64,000 nt of DNA from Methylobacterium sp. J-090 (GCF_022829345.1 NZ_JAKSXV010000089.1:62001-126000); one strand, 5' to 3'. Positions 50,158-58,227 are shown, counted from the stretch's first letter. The notes: generated from the sequence alone by a model not told the origin. Numbers and translations are program-made.

Positions 50158-51383
50158 GGCTGCCGCTTGAGCATGGCGGCGGCCCGGGCGTAACCGCCAT
50201 CGGCCCCATCGACGAAATGGACGTGGTCGTCGCGCAGAAGGGAGGGCGTGATGCAGGTCACCACTGCGGCCTCCTGGCGGTGCAGGCCGTAGCGCACCAG
50301 CCCCGCCGCTCGCGCGGCCGCGAGCCGCGCCTCGATCCGATCCGCCGTGGCGACCGGACAGGTCACGGTCAGGCGAAGCCCATCGTCGTACTTCCGGAAA
50401 TCGGCATTGGCCGCCAGCCGCCGTCGATAGCGGCGCGGCGAGAAGGGGCCGAACGGCACGCCGAGGCGGAACAGCGCGAAGGCCGCGCCGCGCGACAGGA
50501 ACAGGCTCGCCAGTCGGAGCAGCCGCGACCCCGCCGACGCGCTTTCGCCGCGCATATCTTCCCGGAGGCCCGACCACGGCGGCCGCATCGCGGGACCGGA
50601 CTCCGGCACGGGGCGTCCCATGCCGGGGCTCGCCTCGACCTCGGCCAGAAGTTCGCCGAGGACCGCCAGCACGGCGTTCCGGTCGGCGCCCCCCTCGGGC
50701 AGGACGATGAGGGAGAGGACCAGGCCGTCTCGGGCCGGAACCGCCTCGAACCGGCAGGACAGGCCGGTGAGATCGGGCCTGGCGCCCCCCGGGGCCGCCG
50801 GGACCGCATGGAGCCCGCGCTTCAAGGCAGCCTCCGCGTAGGCGAGGCCGCCGCCGGAGAACATCGCGTAATCGACCGTCGGCGAGGCCGCGTAGCGCGC
50901 GATCCGCAGGTCGTGGCCGGCGACCCGCACCGCCGCGACCGGGATCAGGGCCGCCCGCAATTCAAGGCCGAGGGTCTCGCGGACCCAGGTCACGGTCGCG
51001 GCCAGGACCGTCTCGACCGTCCGACGATGCTCGGGTGAGACCAGCAGGGTCGCACCGTCGCCGCCGAAGACGAACGGCATGTCGGCCTCCGGCAGGGCGT
51101 TGCGCACGGCCGCGATCAGGGCGGCCCCGGCCATGTTCACGGACCGGTAGCGCCCCTCCTCGATCGCCCGCGTCGACATCACCACGTCGCAGAGGGCGAT
51201 CCACCACGCATCCGGCACCGGGACGTAGCGCGCCTCGTCGAGCACGTCCGAGAACCGCGTGAGGCGCGGAACGGCAGCGTAGCGGAAGGGGGGCGGGGCG
51301 CCGGCCTCATCGAGGTCCATCGGCAAACCGGAACGAGGGGCCGACGCGGGTTCGACGTCGGAGGGCGCTTGGTGCGCAGGCAT
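50154..51383 (-). CDS. DUF3095 family protein (adenylate-cyclase-like)
   Basis: A 409-residue protein beginning MPAHQAPSDVEPAS. It contains VPDAWWIALCDVVMSTRAIEEGRYRSVNMAGAALIAAVRN and PFVFGGDGATLLV, which are typical of DUF3095 and resemble a class III cyclase/GGDEF-type palm with an Asp pair (CDVV and GGDGA). The C-terminus has a TVTCPVATADRIEARLAAARAAG helix. If it makes a cyclic nucleotide, that product could act on the cNMP domain of the coupled patatin (inference). The start has AGAAGGGA upstream. Confidence 0.82.
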   Translation of the reverse strand: MPAHQAPSDVEPASAPRSGLPMDLDEAGAPPPFRYAAVPRLTRFSDVLDEARYVPVPDAWWIALCDVVMSTRAIEEGRYRSVNMAGAALIAAVRNALPEADMPFVFGGDGATLLVSPEHRRTVETVLAATVTWVRETLGLELRAALIPVAAVRVAGHDLRIARYAASPTVDYAMFSGGGLAYAEAALKRGLHAVPAAPGGARPDLTGLSCRFEAVPARDGLVLSLIVLPEGGADRNAVLAVLGELLAEVEASPGMGRPVPESGPAMRPPWSGLREDMRGESASAGSRLLRLASLFLSRGAAFALFRLGVPFGPFSPRRYRRRLAANADFRKYDDGLRLTVTCPVATADRIEARLAAARAAGLVRYGLHRQEAAVVTCITPSLLRDDHVHFVDGADGGYARAAAMLKRQP

Positions 51384-51722
51384 CGCCGAGCATCCCTTCT
51401 GTTCCGATGACGATCGACCGCGCGGAAAGTTTCGGCAGGTGAGCATACGGACCTTATGAAGGTTCGCCGGCCGCCCCGATTCGGTTACGCAAAGATCGGA
51501 ATGCCTGCCCTCGCGTCGCCTCGATCCGGTCGGGCGCGACGCGCGCCAGTTCGGGATCAAGTGCCGAATTGTCGAGAAGCGCGATACGCTCTTTCGACAT
51601 CCGGACTTCGATCCGGACTTCGGCCGATGACGCATCGGGAACCGTAGAGCGCTGTCGATCGATTGTAACCGAGCGTTGCCTGCGACGAATGACGAATATC
51701 CCGCCTCGTCACGGAGCACGCC
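51384..51722. other. 339-bp divergent region with sigma-F-like promoter
   Basis: Separates the leftward DUF3095/patatin operon from the rightward DUF1223 cluster. No gene is visible. It contains GTAACC-N15-CGAAT (listed separately) near the DUF1223 start. Confidence 0.55.
51665..51690 (+). promoter_or_regulatory. Candidate sigma-F-type ECF promoter
   Basis: GTAACC (51665-51670) and CGAAT (51686-51690) with a 15-base spacer resemble the Caulobacter sigma-F promoter GTAACC-N16-CGAA. The start codon of the DUF1223 gene follows 33 bases later. Confidence 0.5.
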
Positions 51723-52418
51723 ATGTCGTCCCGCCTCGTTCCACTCCTCCTCGCACTCGCGCCGGTCATGCTCGTCTCCGGCCCTGCCCTGGCCCGGCCC
51801 GTGGTGGTGGAACTGTTCACGTCGCAAGGGTGCTCGTCCTGCCCGCCGGCGGAAGCGCTGCTCGGCGAGCTGGCCGGCCGCGACGACCTCCTGGCGCTGG
51901 GCTTCCACGTCACCTACTGGGACGATCTCGGCTGGAAGGACACCGCGTCCTTCGAGGGCGCGACCGAGCGGCAGGCGACCTATGCGGGGCGTCTCGGCGA
52001 GGGGAACTTCACGCCGCAGCTCGTCATCGACGGCCGCAGGAGGGTGGTGGGATCGCGCCGTGCGGCGGCTGCCTCGGCCGTCGCGGCAGCCCGTGCCGAG
52101 ATGGGCGCCGGAACCGAGATCGCCGTCGCGCGCCGGAACGGCCAGATCGCCGTGACGGTCGGCTCCGGCAAGGGCAGCGCCCGGGTCACCCTCGTCGGCT
52201 TCGACCACGCCCTGCGCACCCCCGTGGCACGGGGCGAGAACGGCGGACGCACCCTCGTGCAGGCCAATGTCGTGCGCTCCCTGCGCACCCTCGGCACCTG
52301 GTCGGGCGAGCCCCTACAGTTCAGCGAGGCGTTGCCGGCCGGGCAGGATGCCGCCGTGATCGTGCAGCAATCGGACGGCCGCATCCTCGGAGCCGCACGC
52401 CTCTCGCCGGGGACCTGA
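51723..52418 (+). CDS. DUF1223 secreted thioredoxin-like protein
   Basis: A 231-residue protein. A signal peptide (LVPLLLALAPVMLVSGPALA) is followed by PVVVELFTSQGCSSCPPAEALLGELAG, a thioredoxin-like CSSC motif, then HVTYWDDLGWKDTASFEGATERQATYA and NFTPQLVIDGRRRVVGS. All are DUF1223 hallmarks. It is probably a periplasmic redox protein. It starts the cluster with a DUF1109/NrsF-like protein and a DsbD-like thiol transporter, so the cluster may handle thiol or metal stress. Confidence 0.88.
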   Translation: MSSRLVPLLLALAPVMLVSGPALARPVVVELFTSQGCSSCPPAEALLGELAGRDDLLALGFHVTYWDDLGWKDTASFEGATERQATYAGRLGEGNFTPQLVIDGRRRVVGSRRAAAASAVAAARAEMGAGTEIAVARRNGQIAVTVGSGKGSARVTLVGFDHALRTPVARGENGGRTLVQANVVRSLRTLGTWSGEPLQFSEALPAGQDAAVIVQQSDGRILGAARLSPGT

Positions 52419-52421
52419 GAC

Positions 52422-53090
52422 ATGCCCCTTCGGAACGAGGAGCCGAGCCCCGGCGCCTTGCCTCATGCCCGCCTGATCGACGCGCTGGCCCGCAGCCTCG
52501 TTCCGGTCCGGCGCCTCGGCTCACCGCTCCGGCGCATGCTCGGCTGGCTGCTGGTCGTCGCTTTCCCCGGCGCCGGCCTCGCGGCGGTCGCCGACCTGAA
52601 GGGGGCGCTGTCCCGCCACGCCGCCGACCCGGACCTCGTTCTGGCGGCCGTCGGATCGATCGCCACCGCCGTCACGGCGGCGGCGGCCGCGATCCTGGCG
52701 ACGCTGCCCGACCGTGATCCGCGCTGGGCCCTCCTGCCCGCGCCGAGCCTCGCGCTCTGGATCGGGGCGAGTGTCTCCGGGGCGGGGGCGGCGCACGGAG
52801 CACCGATCTCCCTGTCGGAAGCCAGCGCCTGCGTCGGGTTCATCCTGGGGCTCGGCGTTCCCTTCGCGTTGCTCCTCGCCGCGATCCTGCGGAACGGCTA
52901 CGCCCTCCATCCCTCCCTGAGCGGCGGCCTCGCGGGTCTCGCGGCGGCCTCCGCCGCGGCTTCGGTCCTGGGCCTGTTCCACCCCTTCGCCATGGCGCTG
53001 AACGATCTGGCCCTGCACGCGCTCGCGGTCGCGCTGCTCGCGGGGGCCGGGGCCGGGTTCGGCAGGCGCCTGCTCCGCGCGAGCGCCTGA
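52422..53090 (+). CDS. NrsF-like (DUF1109) membrane protein, putative anti-sigma factor
   Basis: A 222-residue protein. A soluble N-terminus (LIDALARSLVPVRRLGSPLRR) is followed by six hydrophobic helices. The layout matches DUF1109/NrsF, the membrane anti-sigma factor of sigma-F in Caulobacter. No sigma factor gene is adjacent, unlike the usual sigF-nrsF pair. The start lies three bases after the DUF1223 stop, and the DsbD-like gene follows by two bases. Confidence 0.72.
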   Translation: MPLRNEEPSPGALPHARLIDALARSLVPVRRLGSPLRRMLGWLLVVAFPGAGLAAVADLKGALSRHAADPDLVLAAVGSIATAVTAAAAAILATLPDRDPRWALLPAPSLALWIGASVSGAGAAHGAPISLSEASACVGFILGLGVPFALLLAAILRNGYALHPSLSGGLAGLAAASAAASVLGLFHPFAMALNDLALHALAVALLAGAGAGFGRRLLRASA

Positions 53091-53092
53091 GA

Positions 53093-55186
53093 ATGGTCCT
53101 GCGCGACCTCGTCCGGCGAAGCCTGCTCGCGTGCCTCGCCCTCGTTCTCCTGGAAACTTTCCCGGCGCGCGCGGCGTCCACCGCGTGGATCGGCGACGAC
53201 CGGGCGGCGGTGCGGCTCGTGACGGCCACGGACGCCGTGAGCCCGGGAGCGCCCGTCGAGGCGGCCCTCGAGTTCCGGTTCGGTGACGGCTGGCACGGGG
53301 CGTGGCGCAGCCCGGGCGATGCCGGCCTCGCCCCGACCTTCGACGGGAGCGCATCGGACGGGCTCGTGCTCGACGCCATCGCCTGGCCCGCGCCGCGCCG
53401 CCTCGCCGTCGGCGACCTTCAGACGTTCGTGTACGAATCCGGCACCGTCCTGCCCCTCCGGTTCGCGCGGCGCGGCGACGGGGCCGCGCATCTGCGCCTG
53501 CGCCTCGTGCACGCGGTCTGCGGCGAGGTCTGCGTGCCCTATCGCGCGACCCTCGACCTCGCGCTGCCGGCGGGACCGGATCGCCCCTCGGCGGAAGCGG
53601 GACTGATCGGGGCCGCGCGCGCGCTTGTTCCCGGACCGCCGGAGGCGGCGGGTTTCGCCGTCGTCGGGCAGGCCCGCGAGGGAGCGCCGGACGATCGGCG
53701 CCTGGTCCTGCGGGTGACCAGCGAACGCCGCGCCTTCGTGGCGCCGGACCTGTTCGTCGAGGGCCCGAAGGGGGCCGTGACCGCCCCTCCGGCGGTTGCC
53801 CTGTCCGACGGCGGACACGCGGCCCGGATCGCCCTGAGGCTGCCGCCGGACGTCGCGGAGACCGACCTGCGCGTCACCCTGGTCGATGGCGCGCGCAGCG
53901 CCGAATTCACGGTTCCGCCCATGGACGGCATCGGCTGGGATGCGTGGCTCGCGATCCTGGCGACGGCCCTGCTCGGAGGCCTCGTCCTCAATGCGATGCC
54001 CTGCGTCCTGCCGGTCCTGTCCCTGAAGGCCTTCACGTTGACGCGGGCAGCCGGAGGGGATCGACGCGGCGTCCGGGCCGAACTCCTCGCCACGGCGGCG
54101 GGCATCGTCGCGTCCTTCCTCGCCATCGCCCTGGTTCTGATCGTCCTGAAGGCCTCGGGCGCCAGTATCGGCTGGGGCATCCAGTTCCAGGCGCCGTGGT
54201 TTCTCGCCGGCATGGCCCTGCTCACGGTGCTGTTCGCCGCGAGCCTGTTCGAATGGGTCACGATCGGGCTGCCCCGCCCGCTCGCCGCGCTCGGATCGCT
54301 ACGCGGGAGCAGCCGCCTGTCGGAGGCCTTCCTCACCGGCGCCTTCGCCACCCTGCTGGCCACGCCCTGCTCGGCCCCGTTCGTCGGAAGCGCGGTGGGC
54401 TTCGCGCTGACCCGGGGACGTGTCGACATCCTGCTGGTCTTCGCGGCACTCGGCCTCGGAATGGCGCTCCCCTTCGCGCTCCTCGCGCTGAAACCGGGTT
54501 GGACGCGCCTGCTGCCGCGACCGGGTCCCTGGATGGTCCGGCTGCGGAGCGGGTTCGGCCTCCTGCTCCTCGGAACGGCCGCGTGGCTCATGACGGTCTT
54601 CGCCGCGGTGGACGGCATCCCTCGGGCGATAGGGTTGGCGGGCATCCTGGCCCTTCTCCTCGGCTGGCTCGCCCTGAGCCGACGGGGGCGCAGTCCCGAT
54701 CGCCGCCGAAGCCTGGTCACGGCGGCCCTCGTCCTCGCGCTCGTCCCCGTCACGGTGTGGCCGTCCGGCTTCCGGATCACCCCGGTGGCTCGGATGGAGG
54801 ACGGACCCTGGCGCGCCTTCGCCCCCGAGGCGATCCCGGCCCTGGTGGCGGAGGGCAAGGTCGTCGTCGTCGACGTGACGGCGTCCTGGTGCCTGACCTG
54901 CCGGATCAACGACGTCACCACCCTCGATCGCGCGGAGATCCGCGCGCGCCTGTCGGCGCCCGACGCGGTCGCGATGCGGGCGGACTGGACCCAGGCCGAT
55001 CCGGCCATCCTCGCTTTCCTGCGCCGCTTCGGACGCTTCGGGATCCCGCTCTTGGCCGTCTACGGGCCCGGCCTGCCGCGCGGCGAGGCCCTGCCGGAAC
55101 TGCTGACTCCGGCAGCGATGCGGGCCGCCATCGTGCGGGCAGCGCGGGAGAGCTCAGACAAGGCCGCGGCAAAATCGCTGCCCTGA
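53093..55186 (+). CDS. DsbD-like thiol:disulfide interchange protein
   Basis: A 697-residue protein. A signal peptide is followed by a periplasmic N-terminal domain (about 30 to 270) with the redox pair VCGEVCVPY. The eight-helix domain (about 280 to 550) has paired cysteines in NAMPCVLPVLSLKAF and ATPCSAPFVG. The C-terminal thioredoxin-like domain has ASWCLTCRIND. This full three-domain layout moves reducing power from the cytoplasm to periplasmic partners, perhaps including the DUF1223 protein. Family members of this ScsB-like form often accompany copper or oxidative stress genes. Confidence 0.9.
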   Translation: MVLRDLVRRSLLACLALVLLETFPARAASTAWIGDDRAAVRLVTATDAVSPGAPVEAALEFRFGDGWHGAWRSPGDAGLAPTFDGSASDGLVLDAIAWPAPRRLAVGDLQTFVYESGTVLPLRFARRGDGAAHLRLRLVHAVCGEVCVPYRATLDLALPAGPDRPSAEAGLIGAARALVPGPPEAAGFAVVGQAREGAPDDRRLVLRVTSERRAFVAPDLFVEGPKGAVTAPPAVALSDGGHAARIALRLPPDVAETDLRVTLVDGARSAEFTVPPMDGIGWDAWLAILATALLGGLVLNAMPCVLPVLSLKAFTLTRAAGGDRRGVRAELLATAAGIVASFLAIALVLIVLKASGASIGWGIQFQAPWFLAGMALLTVLFAASLFEWVTIGLPRPLAALGSLRGSSRLSEAFLTGAFATLLATPCSAPFVGSAVGFALTRGRVDILLVFAALGLGMALPFALLALKPGWTRLLPRPGPWMVRLRSGFGLLLLGTAAWLMTVFAAVDGIPRAIGLAGILALLLGWLALSRRGRSPDRRRSLVTAALVLALVPVTVWPSGFRITPVARMEDGPWRAFAPEAIPALVAEGKVVVVDVTASWCLTCRINDVTTLDRAEIRARLSAPDAVAMRADWTQADPAILAFLRRFGRFGIPLLAVYGPGLPRGEALPELLTPAAMRAAIVRAARESSDKAAAKSLP

Positions 55187-55189
55187 CCT

Positions 55190-55215
55190 GTAATCGTCAT
55201 CGGCGCCCCTCCGAA
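55190..55215 (+). promoter_or_regulatory. Second candidate sigma-F-type promoter, before the MxKDx gene
   Basis: GTAATC (55190-55195), 16 bases, CGAA (55212-55215) matches GTAACC-N16-CGAA with one change. It starts four bases after the DsbD-like stop, 54 bases before the MxKDx start codon. Confidence 0.45.
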
Positions 55216-55225
55216 AGACTTTGCA

Positions 55226-55247
55226 GTACCGCCGAACCGTTCGGTAC
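55226..55247 (+). other. Hairpin in the MxKDx leader
   Basis: GTACCG...CGGTAC arms with inner GAAC/GTTC pairs form a stem-loop between the candidate promoter and the start codon. It could be a leader structure or a terminator of the upstream operon. Confidence 0.4.
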
Positions 55248-55268
55248 GCCCCAGAAGGCTCACCGCCC

Positions 55269-55373
55269 ATGAGCACTCTCCTCCGGGTCGCCGCCGCCGT
55301 CCTTGCCACCGCAATCTCCGGAGCCCCGGCCTTCGCGGTCGATACCATGTCCAAGGACTCGATGAAGATGTGA
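55269..55373 (+). CDS. Short MxKDx-type secreted protein, probably truncated
   Basis: A 34-residue protein: signal peptide MSTLLRVAAAVLATAISGAPAFA, then VDTMSKDSMKM. The MSKDS unit is the signature of pentapeptide MXKDX-repeat proteins, which normally carry many such units. Here about one and a half units remain before the stop at 55371. Directly beyond lies an integrase fragment on the other strand. The gene was probably cut by insertion of phage DNA. Family members are often in sigma-F-type stress regulons, matching the neighbours. Confidence 0.65.
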   Translation: MSTLLRVAAAVLATAISGAPAFAVDTMSKDSMKM

Positions 55374-55518
55374 GTTCGGCCTCGTGCGGACGGCGGGGGT
55401 CGCGGGCACTGGCTGTACGCAGCGACCGGCGGATCTCGGCCATGCCGAGCACGTCGACGAGGCCTACCGGGACGATCTTACGAAACCAGAAACGGTCACC
55501 GCGTTTGACGACGTACAC
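55374..55518 (-). pseudogene. N-terminal fragment of a phage-type tyrosine integrase
   Basis: The minus-strand frame reads from a GTG at 55518: YVVKRGDRFWFRKIVPVGLVD then VLGMAEIRRSLRTASARDPR. This is the start of a site-specific integrase with a DUF6538-like N-terminal domain. The similarity stops after about 45 residues, where the frame runs into the MxKDx gene. Core-binding and catalytic domains are missing, so it cannot be active. It marks a prophage or island junction. Confidence 0.65.
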
Positions 55519-55838
55519 AGGCGCCCCGGATCTGAGCCAGGACCGAAGTCCAGGCTGTGACGGGGCCCTGTGCCATGATGCGCTGACATCACGGCAGAAA
55601 CATCGATTATTTCAATGACTTAGAGTGGCGGAGACGGAGTCCGCCTTCATGGTAGAATTTCTCATTTAATTTCATGGATTTAGCTTTCCGGTATTGATAT
55701 CTACCCACATATTAACCCACGTCTTCAACGCGGATCGCCATGAACGGCTGCGAACTGTCGCGGACCGCCGGGCGCACAAACGATCCGGCCGGCAGTTGCC
55801 TCGGCATGGGCCCCGATCGGCCCTGACGAGGTGGTCCG
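55374..55838. other. 465-bp junction region at the start of the phage-like segment
   Basis: Besides the integrase fragment, this holds an AT-richer stretch (about 55600-55735) unlike the left flank. TGGCGGAGACGGAG at 55626-55639 resembles the complement of a tRNA-Ser 3' end. No intact gene is visible before 55839. Confidence 0.5.
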
Positions 55839-56012
55839 ATGTCACCACGAACGGTCGCGATCCTCGCCGGTGGCGGGTGTGCCCTGCTCGGGCCTGCCAT
55901 CGCTCACGCCTTCAGCAGTGACCCGACGGATCAGATTGTTCTGTCCCTCATCATCGCAGGCTCAGTGGTCGTGACGGTCCTGGTCCTCGGCCTTAGATCG
56001 CGGGACGACTGA
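55839..56012 (+). CDS. Small membrane protein (57 residues)
   Basis: Starts MSPRTVAILAGGG after GACGAGGTGG, a good ribosome-binding site, and ends LRSRDD. Two hydrophobic segments (VAILAGGGCALLGPAIAHAF and IVLSLIIAGSVVVTVLVLGL) flank SSDPTDQ. No family is recognised. It could be a small phage or island membrane protein. Size and composition are the only support beyond the start signal. Confidence 0.5.
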   Translation: MSPRTVAILAGGGCALLGPAIAHAFSSDPTDQIVLSLIIAGSVVVTVLVLGLRSRDD

Positions 56013-56022
56013 GGTCGGCATG

Positions 56023-56274
56023 TCACGACGCCTCGATGTCCCGATCCCCGCCACGCAGCCATGTGACCTGACTGTCGTGCTCTTCAGGGGCACCGAGCGA
56101 CGGCTCCCCATCAGCGTCAGGCTCGAGATCCGCGTCGCCGTCCGTTGCGTCGAGCAGGGCAACAATGCGGTCGACGACGTCGAGGGCTAGCTCGGCCAGA
56201 CGCTCGAACTCCTCGCGTGGGATGGTTGCGGCCGGGACGCGTCGGGTAGCCGGGAAGCGAACGACGTTGGTCAT
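56023..56274 (-). CDS. Hypothetical phage-type protein MTNVVRFP
   Basis: An 83-residue acidic protein starting MTNVVRFPATRRVPA with PREEFERLAELALDVVDRIVALLDATDGDADLEPDADGEPSLGAPEEHDSQ. Similar short proteins with a TNVV-FPAPRR start and an acidic EPSL tail occur in prophage-like regions of Rhizobiales; function unknown. The start at 56274 lies just after the stop of the upstream gene. Confidence 0.65.
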   Translation of the reverse strand: MTNVVRFPATRRVPAATIPREEFERLAELALDVVDRIVALLDATDGDADLEPDADGEPSLGAPEEHDSQVTWLRGGDRDIEAS

Positions 56275-56275
56275 G

Positions 56276-57106
56276 TCAGACCACCTTCGGTGAGAGGGTA
56301 GCCAACTCGTCGTATCGCGCCGGCATATGATATCCTGCGCCGTAGCCATCGCGGGCGATGCCCGTCACGGAACAGATAGCGGCCGCAACGGATAGGAGGC
56401 ACCGCTCAGCCCTTTGCTGCGCGGGCTCGCGGAGATGCTCCACGCCATTCAGCACGGATTCTATGGCGTGGGATGCGATGGCGAGCTGACACAACATGCC
56501 GCCAGGCGAAGCGGCGCGAGCATAGCTGACGGCGTCTCCCAGCATTTGAATTTTTCGCTCAACACGGAGCGCATTGGCGGCTGCAATAGCGCCCTGTGGG
56601 CCAGCATTATCAAGTTCGTGCCAATACTGGATCGCCTCCTCCATCAGATCCGCAATCTGTCCGGCGGCGCATTGAATAGGGACCGTCCCCAAGGGCGCTG
56701 GCGCCAACCGCTCGATGTCCCGGATCACCCCGACCCAAGCGGCATGGTCTAGTGCCTCTTTACCGTGAGGTCCCCTTGGTCCGCTGGTATGTTCCAGCTC
56801 ATCGCGAAACACGGGAAGCTTGATACGGAGATCGACAACTGATTTTACGGGGTAGGCGAGGATCGCCCTTTGTACTTCATCGTTGCGACGGAAAATTGGC
56901 TCGGCCTCCTCGTCGCTGAGGTCGCCATAGTTTTGCAGACGCATGTTCTCCTGCCACTCGTCCACCAGCGCTACGAGGCCTGGCGATGCGGTCGGCCCTT
57001 CCGGCTTGCCGTGAATTACGCGGGCCGCAGTTGCCCTGGACGCCTTCGCACGCTGGCGCAGGCTGGGCGACTCGTTGTCGGGGCGGGTTTTGCGCGCGGT
57101 GCTCAT
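56276..57106 (-). CDS. Hypothetical phage/island protein
   Basis: A 276-residue, mostly helical soluble protein. A basic N-terminus (STARKTRPDNESPSLRQRAKASRATAARVIHGKP) precedes LVALVDEWQENMRLQNYGDLSDEEAEPIFRR and long helices with clustered Cys (PIQCAAGQ, GMLCQLA, RCLLSVAAAICSV). I recognise no family. It is cotranscribed with the small genes on either side, and its base composition is less GC-rich than the chromosomal genes to the left. Confidence 0.6.
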   Translation of the reverse strand: MSTARKTRPDNESPSLRQRAKASRATAARVIHGKPEGPTASPGLVALVDEWQENMRLQNYGDLSDEEAEPIFRRNDEVQRAILAYPVKSVVDLRIKLPVFRDELEHTSGPRGPHGKEALDHAAWVGVIRDIERLAPAPLGTVPIQCAAGQIADLMEEAIQYWHELDNAGPQGAIAAANALRVERKIQMLGDAVSYARAASPGGMLCQLAIASHAIESVLNGVEHLREPAQQRAERCLLSVAAAICSVTGIARDGYGAGYHMPARYDELATLSPKVV

Positions 57107-57118
57107 GCTCGCCTCCCC

Positions 57119-57376
57119 TCAAGCCAGATGCACGAAGCCGTAGGCGATCACGCCCCCGGCGATGATGAGGACAGCCGATGCCATTTCCCCGATGAGGTCG
57201 AGGAAGCGCAGGGCGCGGACGTGGGGCGTGTCCGGCCGGACCGGCGCCGTGACGCGCCAATCCTCGGCACTGTCAGGTGTGTGCTCGTCAGCCTCTAGGA
57301 TTGGTGCCTGCCGGGCATAGAGGCCGTCCGTGGGTCGGCGTTTGAGATGCAAAGGGACGAGCGTGGGCATTGCCAT
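57119..57376 (-). CDS. Hypothetical small protein with C-terminal membrane helix
   Basis: An 85-residue protein. A polar N-terminal part (RRPTDGLYARQAPILEADEHTPDSAEDW) ends in one hydrophobic helix (IGEMASAVLIIAGGVIAYGFV). No family is recognised. It is first of the leftward trio and lies opposite the XRE regulator, sharing the gap that contains the operator-like repeats. Confidence 0.55.
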   Translation of the reverse strand: MAMPTLVPLHLKRRPTDGLYARQAPILEADEHTPDSAEDWRVTAPVRPDTPHVRALRFLDLIGEMASAVLIIAGGVIAYGFVHLA

Positions 57377-57473
57377 AACCGGTGTGCTCCGGGGCTGAGG
57401 GCGTCGGAATGTGCGTGGGGCTGCGCTTTCGCGCAGGGGTCAGGCCTCGGCCGCGTTGCTCTTCAGAGCCGAA

Positions 57474-57530
57474 CCTGATAATTTAGATATCAGGTCAGAA
57501 CGATCCGAAGTCAATATCAAAAATATCAGG
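57474..57530. promoter_or_regulatory. Operator-like repeats before the XRE regulator
   Basis: CCTGATA-N7-TATCAGG is a perfect inverted repeat at 57474-57494. A third half site TATCAGG lies at 57524-57530, a few bases before the regulator start. The block is AT-rich in a divergent gap. Binding by the adjacent XRE protein is the natural expectation. Confidence 0.6.
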
Positions 57531-57535
57531 TTGGC

Positions 57536-57793
57536 ATGGCATCGATCAGGCAGGTGAAAGCAGCACGCGCGCTCCTAGGCTGGTCGCAAGGCGACTTGGC
57601 CGAGCGTTCGAGCGTCTCGAAGCCCACCGTTGCCCGGCTTGAAACAGGCGGCGGAGATCTAGGAGGCTATGCCGACACGCGGGACAAGATCCTCGCTGCC
57701 CTCGAAGCCGCCGGCGTCGAGTTCATCCCAGAAAACGGCGGAGGGGCTGGCGTGCGGCTGAGGAAGCGGCAAGATGCAGGTAGCGAAAACTAG
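57536..57793 (+). CDS. XRE-family phage-type regulator
   Basis: An 85-residue Cro/C1-type helix-turn-helix protein: IRQVKAARALLGWSQGDLAERSSVSKPTVARLETGGG, followed by RDKILAALEAAGVEFIPENGGGAGVRLRKR, which is the common C-terminus of small prophage and island regulators. It is divergent from the leftward small genes and separated from them by operator-like repeats, so it probably controls one or both directions. Confidence 0.88.
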   Translation: MASIRQVKAARALLGWSQGDLAERSSVSKPTVARLETGGGDLGGYADTRDKILAALEAAGVEFIPENGGGAGVRLRKRQDAGSEN

Positions 57794-57804
57794 GAGCGTC
57801 GCCC

Positions 57805-58065
57805 GTGGCCATTCTGGATCCCGAGATCGAGCACTCGCCACTTGGCGGTGCGATAACGCGCAATGGCCAGACGGTGACGGTTCACATCTATCGGTTTGCC
57901 GGGACCGAGGATGAATGGACGCTGGAGGTTGTTGGCCTGGATAGCAGCCACATTGTTTGGGCCGAGACGTTTGAGACCGATCTGGAAGCCTACGAGGCTT
58001 TCGAGCGCACGGTCGCTCAGGACGGAATCAAATCCTTTACGGAGGATGCGCCGGCAGGGCACTAA
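57805..58065 (+). CDS. Hypothetical small protein
   Basis: An 86-residue acidic protein (GTG start) with alternating strands: HSPLGGAITRNGQTVTVHIYRFAGTEDEWTLEVVGLDSSHIVWAETFETDLEAYEAFERTVAQDG is the recognisable core, read in sections, and it suggests a small alpha/beta fold. No family name is known to me. It follows the XRE gene by 11 bases and is probably cotranscribed. Confidence 0.65.
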   Translation: MAILDPEIEHSPLGGAITRNGQTVTVHIYRFAGTEDEWTLEVVGLDSSHIVWAETFETDLEAYEAFERTVAQDGIKSFTEDAPAGH

Positions 58066-58227
58066 TTCCTGAAGCTGCTGACGTCATCTTCCTAAAGCAA
58101 AACGGCGAAGATCCGGGCGTATGCTTCGACAAATTTTAGTCGAGAATCATCCGAGTAAAGCCTCGCATTTCAGTGAAACTCTATCAAAAATCCCATTTCC
58201 CCAAAAACAAATAAAGATTGGATAGTG

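Noticed and set aside
48359..50209. Alternate minus-strand frame across the patatin gene
   Set aside because: It is out of frame with the cNMP and patatin motifs and is Arg/Pro-rich throughout.
55060..55370. Continuation of the integrase frame leftward across the MxKDx and DsbD genes
   Set aside because: Integrase similarity ends near 55374. Further left the frame is antisense to the DsbD-like C-terminus and has no integrase features.
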